Below, one piece after another: positions 37,888 through 47,120 of a DNA stretch of 64,000 nucleotides. The stretch lies in NCBI GenBank assembly GCA_001725415.1, contig MEGH01000007.1:20515-84514 (forward strand). Direction: 5' to 3'. The DNA comes from Pseudonocardia sp. SCN 73-27. GTDB lineage: Bacteria > Actinomycetota > Actinomycetes > Mycobacteriales > Pseudonocardiaceae. The translations under genes were made by a program, and so were the position numbers. The notes below the pieces were generated by a model. That model was not told where the DNA came from. It made no database searches and worked only from the letters and a program-made list of their open reading frames with translations. Every line of letters starts with the position of its first letter. Within the stretch, counting starts at the first letter, position 1.

Positions 37888-38841
37888 ATGCCGGTCTGGG
37901 ACATCGCGCGGCGCCCGCCCGCGGAGCAGTTCGCGATGTGGCACGACGTCATCTGCCGCGCCTTCGTGCCGCTCACCCCGACCCGCACCGCGTCGGACGC
38001 GCGCGGGTTCCCGGCGCGTGTGGAGACCCGCGAGCTGGGCGCGGTCAACCGGGCCCGCATCGACTCCCAGCCCCAGCTGACCGTGCACGGCCCCCGCGAG
38101 GTGGCCCGCTCGGACGGCGAGTACGTGTTCGTCAACCTGCAGGTCCACGGCCGCTGCCACGTCCGGCACCGGGTCGGGTCCGACGAGGTCGACGCCGTCG
38201 TGGCCCCGGGCCAGTTCGTCGTGCTCGACACGACCGAGCCCTATCACCTGCGGTTCGACGAGCCCTGGCGGATGTTGTCGTTCCGTGTGCCCCACCGCGG
38301 GCTCGGCGGACGGCCTCGGCCGGCTTTGCTGGGCCGGGCCGTCGACGGCGGCTCCGGCACCGGGCACGTCGTCGCGACGCTCGTGCAGTCGTTGTGGCGC
38401 ATGGACGATCATGCCGGCGCCCAGCCGGCAGCACCCGGTTCCGGGGCGCTCGACGATCTCGAGCGGTCCTTCGCCGCGGCCGTCGCCGCACTGCTCGGCA
38501 CCCCGGGCGAGGAACCGGGGCACGACGCGCTGCGGGCCGCCGTGCTGCGCCACGTCGCCGCGAACCTCGGCGACCCCGGGCTGTCGGTCGCGGCGGTGGC
38601 GCGGCGGTTCGCGGTTTCCCCGCGCACGCTGCACGCGGCTTTCGCCGAGCACGACACGACGTTCGCCGCCGCCGTGCGGACGATGCGGCTGCAGCGCTGC
38701 TCCCGTGCCTTGCGCGACCCGGCCGAGACCGCGACGGTCACCGCGATCGCCGCCCGGTTCGGCTACCTCGACCCGTCGGCGTTCAGCCGGGCCTTCCGCC
38801 GCGAGTACGGGATCGCGCCGCGCGACCTGCGCCGGAGCTGA
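37888..38841 (+). CDS. AraC-family regulator with cupin-like sensor domain
   Basis: 317 aa from ATG 37888 behind GGGAGGTGG. The N-terminal 170 residues form the AraC-binding-like domain (EQFAMWHDVICRAFVPL, then GQFVVLDTTEPYHL), as in NphR-type activators. The C-terminal double HTH contains LSVAAVARRFAVSPRTLHAAF and VTAIAARFGYLDPSAFSRAFRREYG. The acyl-CoA dehydrogenase gene starts 100 bp downstream in the same direction and is the obvious candidate target. Confidence 0.9.
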   Translation: MPVWDIARRPPAEQFAMWHDVICRAFVPLTPTRTASDARGFPARVETRELGAVNRARIDSQPQLTVHGPREVARSDGEYVFVNLQVHGRCHVRHRVGSDEVDAVVAPGQFVVLDTTEPYHLRFDEPWRMLSFRVPHRGLGGRPRPALLGRAVDGGSGTGHVVATLVQSLWRMDDHAGAQPAAPGSGALDDLERSFAAAVAALLGTPGEEPGHDALRAAVLRHVAANLGDPGLSVAAVARRFAVSPRTLHAAFAEHDTTFAAAVRTMRLQRCSRALRDPAETATVTAIAARFGYLDPSAFSRAFRREYGIAPRDLRRS

Positions 38842-38941
38842 CCCGCGCACGTTCTGCACGGTCCATGTGCACGTCCGGCCGGGACGCGGGCCCGGCGTCC
38901 GTCGGACTCTGGGTGCTCACGCCGACGCAAGGGAGCCTCCC

Positions 38942-40177
38942 ATGGCCGTCTCCTTCACCCTGTCCCCCGCCCAGCAGCAGCTCAAGAAGGCCGCGCGCCA
39001 GTTCGCCGAGGAGCAGCTGGTCCCGCTCGCCGACGCCGTGCGTGCCGAGCCCGACCCGCTGCGCCGCGCCCTGCTCGCGCGACCGGTGTTCGAGAACGCC
39101 GTCGCCGCCGGGTTCCTGAAAGGGCTCGTCCCGGCACCGTTCGGCGGTGCCGCGGGCGACGGCGTCGACGCCGCGATCCTCGTCGAGGAGTGGGCCGCGA
39201 AGAGCCCCGACTTCGTCATCTCCATGGCCGGGCCGCTCATCGCGCTCGTCCCCGTCTACGAGGTGGGCACACCCGAGCAGATCCAGCGGTTCGTCGCACC
39301 GTTCCTCGCCGACTCCGGGGCGCCCGTCGCGGCGATGGCGTTCTCCGAGCCCGACGGCAGCGCCAACTTCGACGCCCCGCCCCCGGCCGCGGGCACGCTG
39401 ACCGTCGCGGTCCCCGACGGCGACCACTACGTCGTCGACGGTCGCAAGCAGTGGGCGTCGCACCTGCCCGGATGGGACGGCGACGGCCCCGACGTCATGA
39501 CGATCGTGTGCCGCACACCCGGCGGCATCTCGCTGCTGGTCGCCGAGCGCGAGCACCTGGCCGGGCACGTCGAGGTCGAGGAGTACATGGACCTGCCCGG
39601 GCTCGCCGGGTGCATGACCGCCCGGGTCCGGCTGCACGGCGTCCGTGTCCCGCGGGCCAACCTGCTCGGCGAGGAGGGACAGGGCGCGGCCTTGACGCGC
39701 AACGCGTTCGTCGCCAGCGGGGCGTCGATCGGCACCTTCGCGACGGCGGCCATGCGGGAGGCGTTCGCGGTCGCGCACCGGTTCGCGACGACACAGACCC
39801 GCGGCGGCGCCGTCCCGATCATCGAGCACCAGGCCGTCGCCGATCTGCTCGCCGACGCGAAGGGCCGCATCGAGGCCGTCCGGCTGCTGTCGTGGCGGGC
39901 GCTCGACGCCGCCCTGTCCGGCGACCCGGCCGGGCCGGAGCTCGCGTTGCACGCCAAGATCTTCGGCTCGGAGACCGCCGTCGCGGTGATCAACGACCTG
40001 GTACAGGTCGTCGGCGTCACCGCCTACGACACGGCGTTCCCGCTGCTGCGCCGGCTGCACGAGGCGCTCGCGTACCCGGTGATCGAGGGCAGCAACGTCG
40101 GCGTGCGGCGCCGACAGCTGCAGGCGATGCTCGCCGCCCCCGGCTACGACCCGCTCGCCGCGTCGGGGATGAGCTGA
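38942..40177 (+). CDS. Acyl-CoA dehydrogenase-like flavoprotein
   Basis: 411 aa from ATG 38942 behind GGGAG. FAD-dependent ACAD fold: AFSEPDGSANF (FAD/substrate loop), YVVDGRKQWASHLPG, GCMTARVRLHGVRVPRANLLG, and the C-terminal VIEGSNVGVRRRQLQAML. The usual catalytic Glu position after the EGT/EGS segment is not certain from sequence alone. The next gene upstream is AraC. Substrate unknown; it may act on an acyl-CoA or as a flavin oxidase/monooxygenase of the same fold. Confidence 0.88.
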   Translation: MAVSFTLSPAQQQLKKAARQFAEEQLVPLADAVRAEPDPLRRALLARPVFENAVAAGFLKGLVPAPFGGAAGDGVDAAILVEEWAAKSPDFVISMAGPLIALVPVYEVGTPEQIQRFVAPFLADSGAPVAAMAFSEPDGSANFDAPPPAAGTLTVAVPDGDHYVVDGRKQWASHLPGWDGDGPDVMTIVCRTPGGISLLVAEREHLAGHVEVEEYMDLPGLAGCMTARVRLHGVRVPRANLLGEEGQGAALTRNAFVASGASIGTFATAAMREAFAVAHRFATTQTRGGAVPIIEHQAVADLLADAKGRIEAVRLLSWRALDAALSGDPAGPELALHAKIFGSETAVAVINDLVQVVGVTAYDTAFPLLRRLHEALAYPVIEGSNVGVRRRQLQAMLAAPGYDPLAASGMS

Positions 40178-40190
40178 CCGGGACAAGGGA

Positions 40191-40871
40191 TCAGGACGGC
40201 AGGCCGAGCAGGGCGGGGAGGTCGGCGACGGAGTCGACGATCGCGTCGGCACCGGCGGCGCGCAGCGGCGCCGCCCGGTGCGCACCCGACAGCACGCCGA
40301 CGGTCAGCCCCGCCCCGGCCCGGCGCCCGGCCACCATCGCCGACGTCGCGTCCCCCGCGGTCACGACGTCGGCGGGCTCGGCGTCGAGCCGCGCGGCCGC
40401 GGTCAGCAGCATCGCGGGGTCGGGCAGGCCGCGGCCGTCGACGTCGGCCGGGCACACGGTGAGGTCGACGAGGTCGGTCCACCCGAGCGCGTCGACGATC
40501 TCGGTGTGCAGCGACGGCTGGAACCCGCTGGCCAGGCCGACGGAGATACCGGCCTCCCGCAGCAGCGTCATCGTCGTCGTCGCGCCGGGCACCTCGCGCA
40601 GCAGCCCCGCGGCGAGCCGGACGCGCAGCCGGGCGGCGAACGCCGCGTCGGCGTGGCGGGCCCGGCACATGTCGCCGTCGAGCAGATCGCCGAACACCGA
40701 GAGCGACGCCCGGTCCATCGTGGCCTCGGCCTGCCGGCGCAACGCCGGGAACCGCGGGCCCGCGCTGGGCACCCGGACCGCGCCCAGGCCGGCGAGGACC
40801 GCGTCGAGGACCATCCCGTCGTCACACACCGTCGTGCCCGCCAGGTCGAGCAGCGCCAACCGCAGCGTCAC
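40191..40871 (-). CDS. Phosphonatase-like HAD hydrolase
   Basis: 226 aa from GTG 40871 (GTG 40877 also in frame). HAD motif I is DLAGTT, the form typical of phosphonoacetaldehyde-hydrolase-like enzymes. Motif II lies in GLASGFQ, motif III/IV in LPDPAMLL and AGDATSAMVAG. The catalytic cap Lys of true PhnX is not seen, so it may be a general phosphatase. No phosphonate uptake genes adjoin. Convergent with the ACAD gene (13 bp). Confidence 0.85.
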   Translation of the reverse strand: MTLRLALLDLAGTTVCDDGMVLDAVLAGLGAVRVPSAGPRFPALRRQAEATMDRASLSVFGDLLDGDMCRARHADAAFAARLRVRLAAGLLREVPGATTTMTLLREAGISVGLASGFQPSLHTEIVDALGWTDLVDLTVCPADVDGRGLPDPAMLLTAAARLDAEPADVVTAGDATSAMVAGRRAGAGLTVGVLSGAHRAAPLRAAGADAIVDSVADLPALLGLPS

Positions 40872-41045
40872 CAGCACCCCTGCGAGCCGTCGAGCACCAT
40901 GCGGAGAACCTCACCGTCCGGTCATGACCGTTCGCCGACGAGCCGGTGTCGGCGAGGTGAACGACGGGCGGCCGCACGGCCCCGGTCGCGCATCGCCCGT
41001 CCGGGGCGTTCACTCGGGGCCGGCGACGGGCGTGTGGGAGGCGGG

Positions 41046-41330
41046 ATGAGGCTGCGACGACGCCGCGACGCCGTCCCCGTGGTGACGGACGCGCCACCCT
41101 CGGCCGAGGCGGGCAGGCGACGCCGGCAACGCACCTACGCCGTCGTGATGGTGATCCATCTCGTCGGGCTGGCGGTCGGTGGCTCGCTGTACCGCAGCGC
41201 CTTCTGGGTCGGGCTGGTCATCCTGGTGGTGACGGGCCCTCTCCCCTGGGTGGCCGTCGTCCTCGCCAACGACGGCCCGCCGCGGCGCCGGCCGGGCCGC
41301 GAGGATCCGGACCGCCCGCGCGGCCGGTGA
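41046..41330 (+). CDS. DUF3099-like membrane protein (second copy)
   Basis: 94 aa from ATG 41046 behind GGGAGGCGGG. Two helices (YAVVMVIHLVGLAVGG and FWVGLVILVVTGPLPWVAV) then VVLANDGPPRRRPG, the DUF3099 tail. It is shorter and more basic than the copy at 20562-20882. Function unknown. Confidence 0.8.
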   Translation: MRLRRRRDAVPVVTDAPPSAEAGRRRRQRTYAVVMVIHLVGLAVGGSLYRSAFWVGLVILVVTGPLPWVAVVLANDGPPRRRPGREDPDRPRGR

Positions 41331-41430
41331 CGAGCTTCACCCTGTGCGCCAAGGGGTGACGGACCGGGGTCGCGTCACGCATGCTGGGGCGAGCCGCACG
41401 AGCCGACACCGCGGGGGGTCCCGGTCCGAG

Positions 41431-42978
41431 ATGGCGCCACCGGTAGAGCAGCGCGCACGCACCGCTCCGACCGCGACCCGTCGACGGCGGATGCTGCCCG
41501 CGTTGTGGCGGGAGCTGCGGTCGTGGCCGACGTTGCTGGTGCTGGCCGTCTGTCTGGTCGGCGGCCTGCCCGCGACGATCGCGCTCACCCCGTCGCAGGA
41601 CGTCACCGTCCTCGGTCAGCACGTCGAGCTCGGGGCGCGCACTCCGACGCCGTCGGTGTCGGGGCCGGCCCAACTGGTGCAGATCGGCAACACCCGTCTC
41701 GACATCGCGCCGCTGCAGGTGTGGGGGCCGATGCGCCCGCAGATCACCCTCGGCCCGGTGCAGCGCAACGCCGCCGCGGCGCAGGTGCTCGACCCGGAGC
41801 AGACCGTCGCCGCCCGCGCGCAGGCCGCCGACACCCTGACCTCGGGTTTCGTGCGCTGGTACCTGTGGGGCGCGCTGGGGCTGGTCGGGGTGTGTGTCGC
41901 GATCTGCGCCGTCGCCGGCTGCGTGCGGACGCTCGCACTGCTGCGCCGGGAGAGCCGCAGCGCCCACACCGGGCACGTCACCGTCGCCGACCTGTGGCAC
42001 CGCGGCGCCGGCACCGTCGGCCGCACGACGGTCCTCGCGCTGACGGCGTCGTTGCTGGCCTGGGCGGTGTGCGGGGCGCTCGCGTACTCGGGCGCGACGC
42101 GGGGGCTGTCGGACATCCGCTCGCTCACCCAGCTCGTCGGCTCCTACCACCTGTCGCCGTCGCCGGAGGGGCCGACGGTGTTCGGCTACACCGGAGCGGT
42201 CATCGGTGACTCCCGCGCCGCCCGCGTCGGCGGCCCGCCGGTACCCGACGCGACGCCCGAGGACACCGCCTGCGAGCGCAGCGCCGACTCGCTGGCCTCG
42301 GAGCTGACGCTGGTCACGGGCGCGCCGGTGCGGAACCTCGCGTGCTCGGGAGCGAGCATCTCCCAGGGGCTGCGCGGACCGCAGGCCCGCGGCGGGGACA
42401 CCTCGGTACCGGCGCAGGTCGGGCTGCTCAAGCAGATCGCGGGGCTGCGCTACGTGGTCGTCGCGATCGGGCCCAACGATCTCGGCTGGAGCGACTTCCT
42501 CGCCTACTGCTACGGCGTCCCCGACTGCGCCGACCGGTTCACCGCGGGCGAGTTCGACTACCGCCTCGCCGCGTTCGACCGCGACTACGGCGACCTGCTG
42601 CAGGACCTGACGTCGCTGCCCGGGCGCCCGCAGATCGTCATCGCGACGTCCTACGACGTGTTCGCCCCCGGCCGCGAAGCCGGTGACTGCGCCGACGCCC
42701 GCGGCCCGGCGGGCGTCCCCGGGCTCGACGCGGCCAAGACCGAGCTCATGCACGAACGCAACCAGGCCCTCAACGACGTGCTCCGCGCCGGCGCAGCCAA
42801 GTACGACCTGACCGTCGTCGATCCCCCGCTGGCGCCGCTGTGCAGCCCGCCGTCGTCCGACGGGCTCGGCGCCGACCTGCAGGGGCTCGGCGACCGCTAC
42901 CCGTTCCACCCGACGGGCATCGGGTCGCTGCGGGTGGCAGCGGCCACCGCGCGGCTCCTCGACCGGGAACCGTCCTGA
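41431..42978 (+). CDS. SGNH/GDSL-type hydrolase with N-terminal membrane helices
   Basis: 515 aa if started at ATG 41431 (MAPPVEQRARTAP). Helices near residues 30-50, 145-170 and 205-225 precede an extracytoplasmic SGNH domain: GDSRAARVG (Ser nucleophile), ACSGASISQG (oxyanion Gly), AIGPNDLGWSD (Asn), and PFHPTGIGSLR (His). The Cys pairs in the domain suggest a secreted fold. Likely acts as an esterase or acyl-transfer enzyme on envelope glycans or lipids. The start is uncertain. Confidence 0.85.
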   Translation: MAPPVEQRARTAPTATRRRRMLPALWRELRSWPTLLVLAVCLVGGLPATIALTPSQDVTVLGQHVELGARTPTPSVSGPAQLVQIGNTRLDIAPLQVWGPMRPQITLGPVQRNAAAAQVLDPEQTVAARAQAADTLTSGFVRWYLWGALGLVGVCVAICAVAGCVRTLALLRRESRSAHTGHVTVADLWHRGAGTVGRTTVLALTASLLAWAVCGALAYSGATRGLSDIRSLTQLVGSYHLSPSPEGPTVFGYTGAVIGDSRAARVGGPPVPDATPEDTACERSADSLASELTLVTGAPVRNLACSGASISQGLRGPQARGGDTSVPAQVGLLKQIAGLRYVVVAIGPNDLGWSDFLAYCYGVPDCADRFTAGEFDYRLAAFDRDYGDLLQDLTSLPGRPQIVIATSYDVFAPGREAGDCADARGPAGVPGLDAAKTELMHERNQALNDVLRAGAAKYDLTVVDPPLAPLCSPPSSDGLGADLQGLGDRYPFHPTGIGSLRVAAATARLLDREPS

Positions 42979-42981
42979 CCG

Positions 42982-45660
42982 TCACTCCTCGACAGGGGTG
43001 ACCGTGCCCGCGGCGCCGTCGACGCGCACGACCTGACCCGTTCGCAGCCGGGTCGTGGCCGCCGCCACCCCGACGACGGCCGGGATGCCGTACTCGCGGG
43101 CGACCACGGCGCCGTGGGAGTTCGAGCCGCCCATCTCCATCACGAGTGCGCCCGCGGTGAGGAACAGCGGCGTCCAGCCCGGGTCGGTGGAGGGCACGAC
43201 GAGCACCTCCCCCGGGTGCAGCGCGGCGTCGGCGGGATCGAACACGACCCGCACCGGACCCTCCACGACTCCGGCCGACGCCGCCGTCCCGGTCAGCGAC
43301 CCGTCGGCACCGACCGCCGTGGGCGGGGCGGCAGCCTCCGGCTCGGTCCCGTCGGCCAGCACGATCCGCGGGACGTGGCGGCGGCGCAGCTCACGGTCGT
43401 GGTCGTCGCGGCGGCGGGCGACGAGCATCCGCTGGTCGGCGCCCGCCACGGCCGCGGCGATCTCGGTGAGGTCGAGGAGCACGACGTCGCCGGCCGACTC
43501 GACCAGGCCGCGGCGCGCGAGATCGGCGCCGACGAGCAGCAGGTTCGCCCGGGCCGCGGCGAGCACCCGCACCAGGAGGTCCTTGTGCTCCTCGCGCAGC
43601 CCGGCGAGCGCCCGGGCGCGGCCCAGCGCCGCCCGCACGAGCACCGCACGCACCCGGGAGCGTTTCCGGACGCGGGCCGCGACCGCCGCCACGGCCTGCT
43701 CGGCGGCCCGGGCACCACGGGCGAACTGGGCGTCCGGGGCGACGTCGGGTCGCTCGTCGACGGGCAGCCGCTGGTAGCCGGCCAGCACGGCGAGGACGGG
43801 CGTCGGGTCGTCGGACCAGCGCGCGACGCCGAGGTCGATCTCCGCCGCGGCACGGTGCCCGTGGTCGCGCAGGAACGCGGCGAGCCCGGCCTGCAGGGTC
43901 GCGGGCAGCATGCCCGCGGCGAACGCCGCGGCCAGCTCCGCCGGCTCCCGGTCGACCAGCGCCGCCGTCGACGCCGGGTCGGTCCGCAACCGGGCCGCGA
44001 GCGCCCACAACCGCAGGTCCATTTCGGTGGTGACGTTGTGCGGCAACGACCGCAGCACCTCGTGGACGTCCGCACCCGGCAGGTCGGGGCCCGCGAGCAG
44101 CCGGGCCACCCCCAGCGCGACGAAGCCCGCTCCGGCGACGGGCGCGGTCGTCGGCAGCACGGGGAAGACGGCGGCGACGATCTCCTCCGCGCGCCGCAGC
44201 CGCACGTCCGCGGGCAGGTCGGGGGTGACGACGCACAGCGGCGCGATGTCGGCCCGGACCCGCTCGACGTGGCGCAGCGCGTAGCGCGGGGACAGCAGCG
44301 AGCCGACCAGCCGCACCGGCACCCGGAACCGGACGGCGATCCGCCCGATCCCCCGCAGGAACGGCAGCCACGAGCGTCTGGACGCCGGACCGTCGAGCAC
44401 GTGCCGGCCGTGCAGCTCCCCGGCCAGCAGGCCCCGCAGGACGACGGACGACCGTGCCTCCATCACGTCCAGGACCCGTGGCAGCAGGGCACGGCCCGGA
44501 GCGCTGCGCAGCGGCGTCGTGAGGTCGACGAACGGGCGTCCCGCCGCCACCGCGAAGCCGCGTGGACCGCGTCGCGGATCGGCGGCCGGCCTGCCGGTCA
44601 TCGCCCCGACACCGGTCGCCGCGATGACGCGCGCCGCGGAGATGCCGAGCGGGGTCATCGGCCGCACCAGCCCCTGCGCGAGGCTGACGCACAGGTAGAC
44701 GTGCCCCGGCTCGGCCGGTTCGACCAGCGGGAACAGCGTCGTCACCGGGCGGGACTGGGTGAGCGCGACCGTCCCGTCGGCGGCGACGGCCCACTCGACG
44801 TCCTGCGGTGCACCGAAGTGCGCGGCCGCCCGCAGCCCGAGCGCGACGATCTCCGCGACCTGGGCGTCGGTCAGGCAGCGCGTGCGTTCCCCGGCATGCT
44901 GCTCGTGCACGGTGCCACCGCCCGCGACGGTCCGGACCGCGACGCCGGCGTGGCCGACCCGGTAGTCGAGGACGCGTCCGTGGTGGTCGGCGACGACATG
45001 GTCGGGATCGACGGCCCCGGAGACGACGGACTCCCCGAGCCCCGGGGCGGCGTCGAGCACCGCGCGGTCCCGGGCGCCGGTGAGCGGGTCGGCGGTGAAG
45101 AGCACACCCGCCGCCGCGGCGTCGACCATGCGCTGCACGACGACCGCGAGCCGCACCGTCGACGGGTCGATCCCGGCGGTCTCGCGGTAGGCGACGGCGC
45201 GGTCGGTCCACAACGACGCCCAACAGCGGCGTACCGCGTCGACGACCGCGTCGGGGCCGACGACGTTGAGGTAGCTGTCCTGCTGGCCGGCGAAGCTGGA
45301 CTCCGGAAGGTCCTCGGCGGTGGCCGAGGAGCGGACGGCGACCGGCGCCTGCCCGAGTGCCCGGTAGGCGGCGCGGACGGCGTCGGCGATCCCGGCGGGG
45401 ACGGGTGCCTCCCGTAATCGCGCCCGCAGGGCCGCCGGGTCCTCCCCCGCGGCGAGTGCCGCCGGCAGGCCCGCCACCTCGGCCGCCGCGGCGTAGGCGT
45501 CGGTGGTGACGCAGAACCCGTCGGGAACCGGGATGCCGGCGGCGAGCAGTTCCCCCAGGTTGGCCGCCTTGCCTCCCGCGATCGTCAGGGACCCGCGGCC
45601 GAGCCCGGCGAGTCCGACGACGAACGTCCCGGCTGGTGCGGTGACAGCGGCATCGGTCAT
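42982..45660 (-). CDS. PEP-utilising enzyme, rifampicin phosphotransferase-like
   Basis: 892 aa from ATG 45660. Order: PPDK-type ATP-grasp (GGKAANLGELLAAGIPVPDGF, AVRSSATAEDLPESSFAGQQDSYLNVVG), a central helical domain, and a C-terminal swivelling domain GGSNSHGAVVAREYGIPAVVGV with the phospho-His at about 849. Length and motif wording match the rifampicin phosphotransferase (Rph) branch better than PEP synthase (about 790 aa with a TIM barrel at the end, which is absent here). Rph uses ATP to phosphorylate and inactivate rifamycins; activity on another compound is possible. The usual rifamycin-associated element is not seen upstream. Confidence 0.75.
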   Translation of the reverse strand: MTDAAVTAPAGTFVVGLAGLGRGSLTIAGGKAANLGELLAAGIPVPDGFCVTTDAYAAAAEVAGLPAALAAGEDPAALRARLREAPVPAGIADAVRAAYRALGQAPVAVRSSATAEDLPESSFAGQQDSYLNVVGPDAVVDAVRRCWASLWTDRAVAYRETAGIDPSTVRLAVVVQRMVDAAAAGVLFTADPLTGARDRAVLDAAPGLGESVVSGAVDPDHVVADHHGRVLDYRVGHAGVAVRTVAGGGTVHEQHAGERTRCLTDAQVAEIVALGLRAAAHFGAPQDVEWAVAADGTVALTQSRPVTTLFPLVEPAEPGHVYLCVSLAQGLVRPMTPLGISAARVIAATGVGAMTGRPAADPRRGPRGFAVAAGRPFVDLTTPLRSAPGRALLPRVLDVMEARSSVVLRGLLAGELHGRHVLDGPASRRSWLPFLRGIGRIAVRFRVPVRLVGSLLSPRYALRHVERVRADIAPLCVVTPDLPADVRLRRAEEIVAAVFPVLPTTAPVAGAGFVALGVARLLAGPDLPGADVHEVLRSLPHNVTTEMDLRLWALAARLRTDPASTAALVDREPAELAAAFAAGMLPATLQAGLAAFLRDHGHRAAAEIDLGVARWSDDPTPVLAVLAGYQRLPVDERPDVAPDAQFARGARAAEQAVAAVAARVRKRSRVRAVLVRAALGRARALAGLREEHKDLLVRVLAAARANLLLVGADLARRGLVESAGDVVLLDLTEIAAAVAGADQRMLVARRRDDHDRELRRRHVPRIVLADGTEPEAAAPPTAVGADGSLTGTAASAGVVEGPVRVVFDPADAALHPGEVLVVPSTDPGWTPLFLTAGALVMEMGGSNSHGAVVAREYGIPAVVGVAAATTRLRTGQVVRVDGAAGTVTPVEE

Positions 45661-45727
45661 TCCGGGACGGTAGCGCCGCGCACGACGTCAACTCAACAAC
45701 TGATGAATAAAATGTGTGACGCTTCCG

Positions 45728-46942
45728 TCACGACCGCAGTGCGGCGGGCCGGAGCCCGTCGTAGGCGGGCAGGTCGACGCCGTCGGCGGCGGCGAACATC
45801 CGTGCCGCGACCAGCCGCAGCGGCCACCGCGTCATCCACCGCATCGACGCCCGCCCCATCGCGATCGCCGCCCGGCTCGTCGGCGCGAACCCGCGCGTCC
45901 CGCCGGGCGGCAGCTGCCGCGCCCGCTCCGCGTAGGGACGCACGACCCGCTCGTACGCGGCGAACGCCGCGACGTGGTCACCACGGGCCGCCGCCAGCTC
46001 GCCCGCCAGGACGTACGCGCCGACCAGCGCGAGGCTCGTCCCCATCCCGGTCAGCGGCGACGGGCACGCCGCGGCGTCACCGAGCAGCACGACCCGTCCG
46101 CGCGACCACGAGTCCACCTGGACCTGCCCGATGCTCTCGACGTAGAAATCGTCGGCACGGTCCATGGCGTCGAGGATCCGGGGCGTCCGCCACCCGGCGC
46201 CGGACAGCGCGTCGCGCAGCAGCGCACGGGACCGGTCGCGCGGCAGCCGGTGCACCGGCTCCTCGGTGTGCGTCGCGAGCAACGCCTTCGCCCGACCGGC
46301 CACGCGATCGGGGCGGAGCCCGGCCACCGCACCCGGGACGTGGTGCATCGTGCAGCGGCCGTCGAGGCCGACCGCGTCGGGCACGGTGAAGAACGCCATC
46401 GCCATGCCGAGCGGCTGCACGAAGTCCGGTTCGGGCCCGAACGCCAGCGCCCGCACACCCGAGTGCAGCCCGTCGGCGCCGACCACGAGACCGAACCGCC
46501 GGCGCAGCCCGCTCGCGAACCGGACGTCCACGCCGTCGGCGCCCTCGTCCATGGCGACGATCCGGTCGCCGAAGAGGTACTCGACGTCGTCGCGCGTCGC
46601 GTCGTACAGCACCTCGGCGAGGTCGCCGCGCAGGATCTCGATCTCGGCGACGATCCCTTCGCCCCCGAAGGCCTCGGCAGGCACCTCCGCCACCCGCCGG
46701 CCCTGCGCGTCGACATAGGCGAGCCCGCGCTCGTGCACGCATCGTGCGCGGACGGTGTCGAGCAGGCCCATCCGCTCGACGACGGTGCGGCCCGCGCCGC
46801 GCAGGTCGACCGTCTGCCCGCCCGGGCGCAGCGCGGGTGCGCGCTCGACGACCGTCACGCGGCGTCCGGCCCGGCGCAGCCAGAACGCCAGGGCCGGTCC
46901 GGCGATGCTCGCTCCGGAGATCAGGACGCCGTTGTCGTACAT
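45728..46942 (-). CDS. FAD-dependent monooxygenase (aromatic hydroxylase family)
   Basis: 404 aa from ATG 46942 behind GAGGAGG. Rossmann GASIAGPALAFWLRRAGRRVTVVERAP, the DG motif in VVGADGLHSGVR, and GDAAACPSPLTGMGTSLALVGA for FAD ribose binding. The family includes PHBH, tetracycline and anthracycline hydroxylases. Divergent from a dedicated GntR-TetR regulator, a layout common for inducible drug- or aromatic-modifying enzymes. It ends 67 bp from the rph-like start on the same strand and so may be transcribed through into it. Confidence 0.88.
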   Translation of the reverse strand: MYDNGVLISGASIAGPALAFWLRRAGRRVTVVERAPALRPGGQTVDLRGAGRTVVERMGLLDTVRARCVHERGLAYVDAQGRRVAEVPAEAFGGEGIVAEIEILRGDLAEVLYDATRDDVEYLFGDRIVAMDEGADGVDVRFASGLRRRFGLVVGADGLHSGVRALAFGPEPDFVQPLGMAMAFFTVPDAVGLDGRCTMHHVPGAVAGLRPDRVAGRAKALLATHTEEPVHRLPRDRSRALLRDALSGAGWRTPRILDAMDRADDFYVESIGQVQVDSWSRGRVVLLGDAAACPSPLTGMGTSLALVGAYVLAGELAAARGDHVAAFAAYERVVRPYAERARQLPPGGTRGFAPTSRAAIAMGRASMRWMTRWPLRLVAARMFAAADGVDLPAYDGLRPAALRS

Positions 46943-47042
46943 CGTTGCCTCCTCGTTCGGCGGGCCGTGATGGCCCCTCACGAGTGGCGAACGTACGCCG
47001 TACACATGCACTGCTCAAGCGATCTGCACTGGAAAACAGCAT

Positions 47043-47107
47043 CGTACTAGTGCACTATTTCTGCGACGGGGCGTCGACCGGCGCCTCGAGCGGGCGTACT
47101 AGTGCAC
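47043..47107. promoter_or_regulatory. 13-bp direct repeats upstream of the GntR-TetR regulator
   Basis: CGTACTAGTGCAC occurs at 47043-47055 and 47095-47107, 52 bp apart. The first copy contains the palindrome TAGTGCACTA, a GntR-type TNGTNNNACNA pattern. Likely operators of the regulator starting at 47121. Confidence 0.6.
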
Positions 47108-47120
47108 CTCGGGGGCCGCA

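Noticed and set aside
45661-45727. Rifamycin-associated element upstream of the rph-like gene
   Set aside because: I looked for the known 19-bp inverted repeat and found no match; only GTGACG-CTTC-CGTCAC at 45716-45731 is present.
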